Shown here: piece after piece, positions 44,237-51,580 of the stretch
Numbering within the stretch: the stretch's first letter is position 1
Layout of the letters: each line of letters begins with the position of its first letter
Origin: JBNKFV01 sp050290265
GTDB taxonomy: Bacteria > Pseudomonadota > Gammaproteobacteria > Pseudomonadales > Cellvibrionaceae
NCBI GenBank assembly: GCA_050290265.1
Contig: JBNKHI010000015.1
Span: 1-64,000, forward strand
Length of the DNA stretch: 64,000 bases
Reading direction: 5' to 3'
Notes under the pieces: model-generated
Told to the model about the DNA's origin: nothing
Database searches by the model: none
Seen by the model: only the letters and a program-made list of their open reading frames with translations
Program-made: the position numbers and the translations under genes

Positions 44237-45466
44237 ATGCGATTCAATAAAAACTCCCAGCTCACACCACGACAACATCTGATAAAAGTTTTCTTGCTAG
44301 GCGCTCTAGGCTTGAGCTTTTCTGCGGCAAGCACCTCACAAGAGACCATCGAAAATAGCAACGATACCGATGAAGATCGGTGGTATCAAATCGAAGTTAT
44401 TATATTCGCCCGAACCTACGTACCACCCAGCCACCAGGAAACCTGGGATAAAACCGTAGCGCTGGCATATCCTCCACACTGGGTAGAGCTAGGCGACCTA
44501 GACGTACCGATCAGTTTAGACAGCGATAGCACCTCGCCGCTGAACAGTGCGATTCCAAACATAAGTAATCTATATGATAATTCAAATCAATTTGGCGACT
44601 TTATGGGTATGCAAGCTGCGGCACCCTATACGTCAATAGATACGCAAAACGGCGCTCAGGAAGGTATCGAACTAGAAAAACCTGCAGAGTCTGTTGAACC
44701 AAACCCAAAAGCCGAACCGCTCACTGCCGCACCAGACAACGAGTTAGATCAAACAAATTCAGCAAACGACAATACTCTAGACGCGGCTATAGCGCCGGGG
44801 ACAAATACTGATACAGAAATTCAACCCACAACCCGTATGCCCAACCCGGCTCAGGACCCGTTTTATAAATTACCTCACGAGATTTTTGAGCTAACACCGT
44901 TAGAGCAAGACCTCCGCCGTAAAAATGGTTATCGAGTCCTGTTTCACGAAGCTTGGCGACAACCCGTGCAAGCAGAGGAAAATGCCAAATCAGTTTTAAT
45001 CAATGGTGGAAAAACCTATGGGGAGCATACGGAACTGGAAGGTAGCCTTAAAATCAGTGTGTCGCGATATCTCCATGTACATACAAATCTCTGGCTCGCA
45101 GAATTCATCCCCAACTTTGGTCAAAACATTGAGAACTGGCCACAATTACCGGAAAAACCACAAATCAATCTCCGCCAGAACACACCGGCCGGCAGCATGA
45201 ATCTTGCCCCAGCTGCCGCTGGCCAACAGGAACTCGTACTCATCAATGAATACAGTAAAATTATTGACCAACCTTACGTCATCGACCAGCTATACACACT
45301 GAAGCAACGTCGTCGTATGCGCAGTGAAGAGCTGCACTACATTGATCACCCTGTTTTAGGTTTAATCATCAAAGTTATTCCCTTTGACTATCAGGAACCG
45401 TCGAATGAGGACTTGGACAAAGAAGACGACACAACAGGGGAGATAACCACTGACGAAAGTCAGTAG
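44237..45466 (+). CDS. CsiV-family periplasmic protein
   Basis: 409 residues. An N-terminal signal peptide ends near the Ala-Ser-rich stretch around residue 30. The conserved entry WYQIEVIIFARTYV (about residues 48-61) and the C-terminal WRQPVQAEENAKSVLINGG, LHVHTNLWLAEF and QRRRMRSEELHYIDHPVLGLIIKV are the CsiV core. The middle (about residues 140-215) is low-complexity acidic. CsiV in Vibrio-type bacteria binds peptidoglycan and supports growth; its precise activity is unknown. It is found directly behind mfd here and in relatives, though the functional link is unclear. Confidence 0.88.
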   Translation: MRFNKNSQLTPRQHLIKVFLLGALGLSFSAASTSQETIENSNDTDEDRWYQIEVIIFARTYVPPSHQETWDKTVALAYPPHWVELGDLDVPISLDSDSTSPLNSAIPNISNLYDNSNQFGDFMGMQAAAPYTSIDTQNGAQEGIELEKPAESVEPNPKAEPLTAAPDNELDQTNSANDNTLDAAIAPGTNTDTEIQPTTRMPNPAQDPFYKLPHEIFELTPLEQDLRRKNGYRVLFHEAWRQPVQAEENAKSVLINGGKTYGEHTELEGSLKISVSRYLHVHTNLWLAEFIPNFGQNIENWPQLPEKPQINLRQNTPAGSMNLAPAAAGQQELVLINEYSKIIDQPYVIDQLYTLKQRRRMRSEELHYIDHPVLGLIIKVIPFDYQEPSNEDLDKEDDTTGEITTDESQ

Positions 45467-45562
45467 CTGAACACGCGCACCGCTATGGCCTGGTTATCAC
45501 CCAAGGACTAAGCAGCGCGTGTCGTAAGAAATGTAATTAGGTACCAGTAAAATTCTGAATGC

Positions 45563-45781
45563 CTAGACTACAGGAACAACCTCTTCGGCCTGCAACCCCT
45601 TATCACCCTCCAGCAAACTAAATTCTACTTGCTGACCTTCATTGAGAGAGCGATAGCCTTCACCCATAATATTTCGATAATGCACAAATATATCGTCGGT
45701 ATCTTCGCCACGAGTAATAAAACCATAGCCGCGTGCGTTATTGAACCATTTGACAGTACCGGATTCACGAGATGATGACAT
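45563..45781 (-). CDS. Cold-shock-domain protein
   Basis: 72 residues, a single CspA-type OB fold. RNP1 reads RGYGFITR and RNP2 is DIFVHY; the GTVKWFNNA start is canonical. It binds single-stranded nucleic acid and probably acts as an RNA chaperone. AGAGG is 8 nt before the ATG at 45781. A long non-coding stretch upstream is compatible with the long leaders of csp genes; whether it is cold-induced cannot be read from sequence. Confidence 0.95.
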   Translation of the reverse strand: MSSSRESGTVKWFNNARGYGFITRGEDTDDIFVHYRNIMGEGYRSLNEGQQVEFSLLEGDKGLQAEEVVPVV

Positions 45782-46170
45782 TTACCAAACCTCTTTTATA
45801 GTTATATTGAGTGTTAATGCTCGCCATTTTTAAATGGACTTTCCCTCGCAGCCTAAGTCATTCGCCGTCTCAACACCGTTAAGTAACGCCGAAAGGATAG
45901 CCGCGTAACTGCACATTTTTAAGGCAAAACTTGCTTGGAGTCCAGCGAAAATCACATTTTTTTGCAAAATACAACAAAAAGCATGGGATTATCTACGAAA
46001 AAGACGCAGCATCATACTAAAGACGCCGCGCCAGATTAGTTGGAGCGCGCGCGATTATTTTTACCACCAACCCAGGGGGAAGTTGCTATTGCATAGCATG
46101 TAAAGAGCGAATACTGCCAACCATTCAAATGCATCTATGCAGCATTCTTGAACAGGCTTGCCCGAGAAAA
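45782..46170. other. Region upstream of the cold-shock gene
   Basis: 389 bp between the MscS-like gene's stop and the csp start. It probably includes a csp leader and promoter. I found no classical cold-box match that I would defend and no gene. Confidence 0.45.
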
Positions 46171-47304
46171 CTATGCTTTAACTTCCATGCCTTGTTCAGT
46201 TTTAAGGCTAACGGCGTCCGGCAAATGAATAGTCGAAGTAGGAAAAGCACATTCAGCTCCATGCTCATCAACAATGGCTAAAATTTTAATTAATACGTCC
46301 TCTTTGACTTCGTGATAAGCAATCCAGTTTGTGGTTTTGGTAAAAGCGTAAACAAAGAATTCCAAAGAGTAAGCACCGAACTTATTTAAATTTACGATAA
46401 GGGTTTGTTCAGTATCAATTTCCGGGTGTTCTTTCAACATATCCCTTACTGAAGCCACTATATCCTGTACACGACCACTATCGTCATAGCGAACCCCAAT
46501 TGTTTCGTAAATCCTTCGGTTTAGCATTCTCGACGGGTTTTCAACCGAAATATGCGTAAATGTCGCGTTAGGGATATACAACGGTCTCTTGTCAAAGGTA
46601 CGAATCCGGGTCAAACGCCAGCCAATATCTTCAACCGTACCTTCAATTTCCTGGTCCGGCGAGCGCACCCAATCACCGACAGCAAACGGGCGATCCAGGT
46701 AAATCATCAGCCCACCAAAAAAATTGGCCAACAAGTCCTTCGCTGCAAAACCAACAGCTAAACCCCCAATCCCGCCAAAAGCCAGGACACCTGAAATACT
46801 GTAGCCCAATGACTGCATTGCGACTAAAACACTCGTAATGATAAATGAGACGCGCAGCAGTTTTGCCAAAGCCATGACAGTAGTCGTGTCCATAGGCTCT
46901 GAAGTATATTGAGGGTCCATTAAATTTTGTTCGCCACGACTGACAAAACGAACCAAAAACCAACACAAAATCGCTATCAGGCCTATATCTCGGATCGTTG
47001 GCACAGATTCAAAGATCGTAACGTCTGCCACATCCCCTGCGATACTCGCAGCCCAACTCATTCCGAGAAGCCAAATCAACCAATTAATTGGCTGTATTGC
47101 GGCGCCCACCAGGGCATCATCCCAAAGGTTTTTAGTGTTCCCGGCTTTTTTTAATAATTTTTTAAGAATGATTCGAGCCACAAAAGCAAGAATTAACGTT
47201 ACAAAAACAATGATAAAAACTTGTGCTATCCAGATATTTTCTTCGTGAATAATTTCGCGCAAACTGCTTGGCATTGAAACATCGAACAAAACCAAATCCT
47301 CCAT
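46171..47304 (-). CDS. MscS-family mechanosensitive channel (five-helix type)
   Basis: 377 residues. Five hydrophobic helices precede the conserved pore helix (GIGGLAVGFAAKDLLANFFGG, about residues 175-195) and the beta domain (FAVGDWVRS, WRLTRIRTFDKRPLYIPNATFTHI). The extra N-terminal helices place it with the YnaI/MscM-like members rather than with MscS proper, which is also present (18551-19366). It opens under membrane tension. ATG at 47304. It follows nagZ on the same strand by about 30 bp and may be co-transcribed. Confidence 0.92.
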   Translation of the reverse strand: MEDLVLFDVSMPSSLREIIHEENIWIAQVFIIVFVTLILAFVARIILKKLLKKAGNTKNLWDDALVGAAIQPINWLIWLLGMSWAASIAGDVADVTIFESVPTIRDIGLIAILCWFLVRFVSRGEQNLMDPQYTSEPMDTTTVMALAKLLRVSFIITSVLVAMQSLGYSISGVLAFGGIGGLAVGFAAKDLLANFFGGLMIYLDRPFAVGDWVRSPDQEIEGTVEDIGWRLTRIRTFDKRPLYIPNATFTHISVENPSRMLNRRIYETIGVRYDDSGRVQDIVASVRDMLKEHPEIDTEQTLIVNLNKFGAYSLEFFVYAFTKTTNWIAYHEVKEDVLIKILAIVDEHGAECAFPTSTIHLPDAVSLKTEQGMEVKA

Positions 47305-47335
47305 CCATTAAAACGTTTAAACACTTAGCGATCGT

Positions 47336-48355
47336 CTAGCACAGGGTAGACAACTCTTCCCGCAGCTCTTGCCAGCGTTCCATTTTTACTAAATCTGACC
47401 AATTCCATTGTCGATTTGCGCGCATGGTGGTCAATTTCGGTGAAGCCTGAATCAATTCAGACTCGAAGGCATCCAAAATTTCAATAGCTCCCTCCCGATG
47501 ATTGCAAGCTAAAACCATGTCACAGCCTGCCTCAATAGCCGCAAACGCCCTTTCTGCATAACTACCTGCAGCTGCAGCCGCCTGCATACTTAAATCATCA
47601 CTGAAAATTACGCCATTAAAACCCAGCTTTTCACGCAACACTGACTTCAGCCAATACGATGAAAACCCCACAGGCTGAACATCGACAGAAGAAAAGACAA
47701 CATGAGCCGGCATAACCGCACCCAGTTGCTCTGCCAGCCGAATAAAAGGCTGCATATCGGAAGCGAAAATAGTTTCAAATTCACGATCATCAACTGGCGA
47801 GCTAACGTGCGAATCGGCTTCGACTGAACCATGCCCCGGGAAATGCTTGCCCGTAGCGGCCATTCCCGCTTGGCGCATACCCTGAACAAATGCTCCCGCT
47901 AATGTAACAACTTCCTCAACCTTGTCTGAAAACGCCCGATTACCAATAGCGCGACAGTGATTCCTATCTACATCCAATACAGGTGCAAGGCTAAAATCCA
48001 AACCACAGGCGAGCACTTCAACTGCCATCAACCAACCACAGCCCTCGGCCAACTTTACCGCATTAGCAGCATTACTCTGGTAGAGCTCAGAAAATACTTG
48101 CATGGGAGGGAGCTGCGTAAAACCATGTTTAAAACGCTGAACCCGACCACCTTCCTGGTCAACACAAAGCAGTAATTCGGGCCTGATGGCACGAATCTCA
48201 GACACAAGCTCGACAACTTGGTTCTTGCTTTCGTAATTCCGAGCAAAAAGAATGACCCCTCCTACACTGGGACGCGACAGCATAAGCCGCTCAGCACTTG
48301 ATAAGTGATATCCATCCAAATCGATCATCACCGGGCCACAGGCAGTAGTTGTCAT
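47336..48355 (-). CDS. nagZ: Beta-N-acetylhexosaminidase NagZ
   Basis: 339 residues from the ATG at 48355, which has GGGGA 4 nt upstream; a TTG at 48370 extends the frame by five codons. Cytoplasmic family 3 glycosidase that removes N-acetylglucosamine from muropeptides during cell-wall recycling. CVDQEGGRVQRF, the KHFPGHGSVEADSH general-acid/His loop and the nucleophile Asp in GVIFSDDLSMQAA are all present. In related bacteria NagZ products influence beta-lactamase induction. Confidence 0.96.
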   Translation of the reverse strand: MTTTACGPVMIDLDGYHLSSAERLMLSRPSVGGVILFARNYESKNQVVELVSEIRAIRPELLLCVDQEGGRVQRFKHGFTQLPPMQVFSELYQSNAANAVKLAEGCGWLMAVEVLACGLDFSLAPVLDVDRNHCRAIGNRAFSDKVEEVVTLAGAFVQGMRQAGMAATGKHFPGHGSVEADSHVSSPVDDREFETIFASDMQPFIRLAEQLGAVMPAHVVFSSVDVQPVGFSSYWLKSVLREKLGFNGVIFSDDLSMQAAAAAGSYAERAFAAIEAGCDMVLACNHREGAIEILDAFESELIQASPKLTTMRANRQWNWSDLVKMERWQELREELSTLC

Positions 48356-48696
48356 AACATCCCCAAGCAACTGAAATTAGACAGGCAAGTAAAAGAACTG
48401 GCGCTGCATTTGCGCCGGACATTACGGTTCACCTTTCCACCTGTCAAGGTGCTCTCAGTAAAAGCGAGTAAGATCTTTCTCTTTACGTGTTAGACACTTT
48501 TTGTCTTAACAGACATACCAATATGAAAAGCACCTATAAACAACTCAATAAATTTTAAACTTAATCATTTAAATCAATCAGTTAAAGGCATATTGCAAAG
48601 TAATTTATAGGACAAAATAAAGACAACAATTATTAGTGACCATAGGGTTACGCATGGTATGTTCAACTTTGAAAAAGATCTAAGAGCGAGGTGAAA
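48356..48696. other. AT-rich divergent region between nagZ and the DUF6763-like gene
   Basis: 341 bp, very AT-rich from about 48500 to 48620. Promoters for both flanking genes should be here. No repeat or gene could be supported. Confidence 0.45.
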
Positions 48697-49026
48697 ATGA
48701 AAGGTATCATCCCCCAGATTGGCGCCTGGTATCAGGACAATATTGATAGACTTTTATTTGAAGTTGTAGCATTTGATGAGAGCAGCGCAACTATTGATGT
48801 CCAATATCGGGATGGAGAATTAGCCGAATTCGATATTGAAACCTGGCAACAATTAAACCTTTCACACGCGGAAGCTCCTGAGGACGCCAGCGCCCCGTTT
48901 GAAGAAAACTTTGAAGAAGGCGATCACTGGGGACTTAATGAAGTACTCCACCCCAGAGACTGGGACAGCCCCGTCAACTCCATTGAAGCAGAGCCTTTCA
49001 CTGGGTACGAAGACCTCGACATATAA
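48697..49026 (+). CDS. Small acidic protein, DUF6763-like
   Basis: 109 residues from the ATG at 48697 (GAGGTG just upstream; a GTG at 48691 is a less likely start). The pattern IGAWYQDNIDRLLFEVVAFDE, then IDVQYRDGELAEFDIETW resembles small Pseudomonas-type proteins in which a Tyr-x-x-Asp-Gly strand pair forms a compact beta domain. The C-terminal half is strongly acidic. Cytoplasmic, function unknown. Family name from memory of the motif. Confidence 0.75.
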   Translation: MKGIIPQIGAWYQDNIDRLLFEVVAFDESSATIDVQYRDGELAEFDIETWQQLNLSHAEAPEDASAPFEENFEEGDHWGLNEVLHPRDWDSPVNSIEAEPFTGYEDLDI

Positions 49027-49349
49027 TCGTCAAACTGAATCTGATAGTCCCCCCAAAGGCTTAACAGCCTTTAACTTAAGGGCTCTTAAAAGAGTAACCA
49101 TGCCCTCCAGCACACCGAAATTTCCCTTCATAGCACCAAAACGCTGACTCTTCGTCACCACTTATTGATTAAGCAGCCCACCAATAAATTAGCAATCACA
49201 TATTGCACCACTGTATAGACTACTGTATAAATACTCATGTACTGTATAAAAACACAGATGAAAGTAGGCGTTGCGAAGAAGCAGCATAGACTCTCATCCC
49301 GAGTTTTCAACATCACCATGTGAAAACAGCAGCTATAACAAGGACTAAT
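49027..49349. other. Region upstream of lexA
   Basis: 323 bp. It holds a weak hairpin behind the previous gene (AAAGGCT 49055-49061, AGCCTTT 49066-49072) and the cluster of CTGTATA half-sites listed below, which should overlap the lexA promoter. Confidence 0.5.
49242..49257 (+). promoter_or_regulatory. LexA (SOS) box upstream of lexA
   Basis: CTG-TATAAAAACA-CAG matches the gammaproteobacterial CTG-N10-CAG SOS box. Two more CTGTATA half-sites lie at 49211 and 49223 (second halves TGT and CAT, weaker). The position, about 93 bp before the lexA start codon, fits autoregulation. Confidence 0.85.
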
Positions 49350-49958
49350 ATGATCAAGCTAACCCGGCGACAAGAAGAAGTTCTTGAATTAATTAAGCGT
49401 AATATCGAGGACACTGGCTTTCCTCCTACACGGGCGGAGATTGCCAAGGAGCTTGGCTTTCGCTCTGCAAATGCTGCTGAAGAGCATTTAAAGGCATTAG
49501 CGCGCAAAGGCGCTATCGAGGTGGTTGCAGGAACCTCACGTGGTATTCGGCTTCCAGAAGTTGAAACTGGACTCCCTATCATCGGCAGAGTTGCCGCAGG
49601 GAACCCTATTTTGGCGGAGGAGAACATCGAGGATTACTGCGAAATTGACGCTAATCTGTTTCGGCCTGCTGCCGACTACCTGCTGCGCGTAAAAGGGATG
49701 AGCATGAAAGACATAGGGATTATGGACGGGGATCTGCTCGCTGTTCAAAAGACTGAGCAAGCAAACTCTGGCGATATAGTTGTCGCACGAATAGAAGATG
49801 AAGTAACCGTCAAACGTCTCAAGCGTGGCAAAAACAAATACCAAATCCAATTAATTCCTGAAAATCCAGACTTCGACGTTATCGAAGTTGATCTTAGAGA
49901 ACAGAGTTTTGCTATTGAGGGTCTGTCAGTTGGCGTCATACGCCGTGGCATACATTAA
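49350..49958 (+). CDS. lexA: LexA repressor, SOS regulator
   Basis: 202 residues from the ATG at 49350 with AAGGA 5 nt upstream; an in-frame GTG at 49320 is not needed. The winged helix includes PPTRAEIAKELGF and SANAAEEHLKALARKG. The self-cleavage site is Ala-Gly in RVAAGNP (about residue 84). The Ser-Lys dyad is in GMSMKDIGI (about residue 119) and DEVTVKRL (about residue 156). It represses SOS genes until RecA filaments trigger cleavage. An SOS box lies upstream and a sulA-like gene follows 47 bp after the stop. Confidence 0.98.
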   Translation: MIKLTRRQEEVLELIKRNIEDTGFPPTRAEIAKELGFRSANAAEEHLKALARKGAIEVVAGTSRGIRLPEVETGLPIIGRVAAGNPILAEENIEDYCEIDANLFRPAADYLLRVKGMSMKDIGIMDGDLLAVQKTEQANSGDIVVARIEDEVTVKRLKRGKNKYQIQLIPENPDFDVIEVDLREQSFAIEGLSVGVIRRGIH

Positions 49959-50005
49959 TCGGGCTAAACCTGCTGTATAAGATTTTAATTTAATATAGGT
50001 GTGTT

Positions 50006-50413
50006 ATGAGCATTGCAGAATTTTCGCAGTTACCCATACATAAATCTCCTTCAATTCCTTACGGCGTATCAGAAGTCATATTGGCCGAGGGGTTTGGGGG
50101 CCATAGTACAATTTTCCTGTCAATCTTGGCACACCTAACACAAAGCGCCAATAAGCGCTGGATTACCTGGATTGGCCCGCTGACGTTTAGCCGACAAACG
50201 CTCGAGTCAGCTGGCATCAACTTATCCAAGCTGCGTATTATCCAGTGCAATAACGCTGCAGACTGTCTGTGGCTGTTTTGGGAAGCTCTAGCCAACGGCA
50301 AAAGCGACACCGTCATTGCTGCCCCTAATCAGCTCACAGAGATAGAACTGGAACAACTCAGTCAAGCCGCAAACCTTGGCACGACTCAAGGGTTGATAGT
50401 AAGACACCGCTAG
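50006..50413 (+). CDS. SulA-like SOS cell division inhibitor
   Basis: 135 residues. The RecA-like core of SulA is recognisable: GVSEVILAEGFGGHSTIFLSILAHL (about residues 20-44), then RWITWIG and a central NAADCLWLFWEALANGKSDTVIAAP. SulA binds FtsZ and stops division during SOS. The lexA-sulA order is that of Pseudomonas and its relatives. AGGTG lies 4 nt before the ATG. A CTGTATAA half-site is at 49973, between the genes, so it may respond to LexA alone or with lexA. Confidence 0.85.
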   Translation: MSIAEFSQLPIHKSPSIPYGVSEVILAEGFGGHSTIFLSILAHLTQSANKRWITWIGPLTFSRQTLESAGINLSKLRIIQCNNAADCLWLFWEALANGKSDTVIAAPNQLTEIELEQLSQAANLGTTQGLIVRHR

Positions 50414-50490
50414 AATTAGCAAAGAAAAGCAGCAAGCTGACTAAATCTATTGAAGCTGGACAGCATACTCGCTACCCCAACAAGAGGGGA

Positions 50491-50751
50491 TTAATGTAAT
50501 AGTTGAGGGTCATCGTCGTCGGCATTTTCATCTTCGACCAGATCACTGCCCTCTTCCGACAAATCACCCAGCACCTCAAGTCCAGCTTCTATCATGGCCT
50601 TTGCTACAACCAATCGCGCTGAATTTAAGTAGTACAAAGACTCTTCTGAAAAACGTATCGACACCAGCGGCTCGGAATCTTCCTCACCAGCTCGCTGTAG
50701 CGCAATTTCACCATTTTCCAGCTCAACAATTTCATACAAAGAAGAAGACAT
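50491..50751 (-). CDS. Small conserved acidic protein of the lexA-topA block
   Basis: 86 residues from the ATG at 50751 (GGAG 5 nt upstream; an in-frame TTG at 50754 is less likely). SLYEIVELENGEIALQRA, then LVSIRFSEESLYYLNSARLVVAKAMIEAG resembles an unnamed Pseudomonas protein found at the same place between sulA and topA. The C-terminal 25 residues are almost all Asp/Glu. Cytoplasmic; function unknown. Confidence 0.8.
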   Translation of the reverse strand: MSSSLYEIVELENGEIALQRAGEEDSEPLVSIRFSEESLYYLNSARLVVAKAMIEAGLEVLGDLSEEGSDLVEDENADDDDPQLLH

Positions 50752-50942
50752 CAAAACTCCACCAACAGAGCCGTTTACAGCCGGCTCGGATACATAAACC
50801 TAAGTGCAGCACATTGGCCGCCTTAACCAAGCTGATTTTAACATTGATTTGAAACCAAAGGAAAAGCCGGGACAGACCCACTGAAATTACTAAAATAAAC
50901 AGGAATCAATTATAGGCTACGACAAATTAATCAAAGCTCAAA

Positions 50943-51494
50943 TCAATAATACTGCAAAGACTCGCGATGACGCTGAACAAGCTCGGAGAACGATATAATA
51001 ATCGATTCGATACGATTCCCAGCCATAAACTGAGCTTCGTCATCATTATCTAGATTTACTAAGCGAATACCATCAACCGGTGATGCCAGAGTGGATTCTT
51101 TAGACTTAGTAGAATAAGTAGTTTTTCGTTCGTAATCGCGTAATAAACCACCTAGCCAAGACGCGCTATCCTCAGACAAAGATTCAAGTTCTCTAAACTC
51201 TGGCGCGGAACAACAACTAACAGCATGCCTTATACGCGCTGAAAAATTTAACCATGTCTCAGAAGCAGAAAATCCAACCGGTACACCCTGCTCCTGTAAG
51301 CGCTGCGCCAACTCTTCCAAGTATAAACACAGGCCTCGATAAAGAGCGGCCACAATAGCTTGTTGAGTTGCATCAACATGTAGAGCAGATTGAGAAGCGC
51401 TATTATCTTTGGCTGAATCATGCTCTATCGACCGCAACAACGTGCGGGCAAAAGCCAGCTGGCGATTAACTTGTTGTGTGATTGGCATGGACAT
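50943..51494 (-). CDS. DUF6586-like protein of the lexA-topA block
   Basis: 183 residues, helical, soluble. The beginning QVNRQLAFARTLLRS and the segment AIVAALYRGLCLYLEELAQRLQEQ suggest a four-helix-type fold. The position between topA and the small acidic gene is conserved in Pseudomonas, where the equivalent is also uncharacterised. No catalytic motif seen. No strong ribosome site before the ATG at 51494; a Met two codons in is an alternative. Confidence 0.78.
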   Translation of the reverse strand: MSMPITQQVNRQLAFARTLLRSIEHDSAKDNSASQSALHVDATQQAIVAALYRGLCLYLEELAQRLQEQGVPVGFSASETWLNFSARIRHAVSCCSAPEFRELESLSEDSASWLGGLLRDYERKTTYSTKSKESTLASPVDGIRLVNLDNDDEAQFMAGNRIESIIISFSELVQRHRESLQYY

Positions 51495-51504
51495 AACACT
51501 AAAA

Positions 51505-51536
51505 ACCTAAGCTCCCACGTTTAAAACACGCGGGAG
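51505..51536 (-). terminator. Terminator after topA
   Basis: On the minus strand CTCCCGCGT and ACGTGGGAG (51512-51536) form a 9-bp stem with one G-U pair, then a short spacer and a T-run (complement of AAAAA at 51501-51505). It sits between the topA stop and the DUF6586-like start. Confidence 0.6.
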
Positions 51537-51580
51537 TAATCAAAACACAGACGCGACACCTTTCGGCTATCCATCAATCC

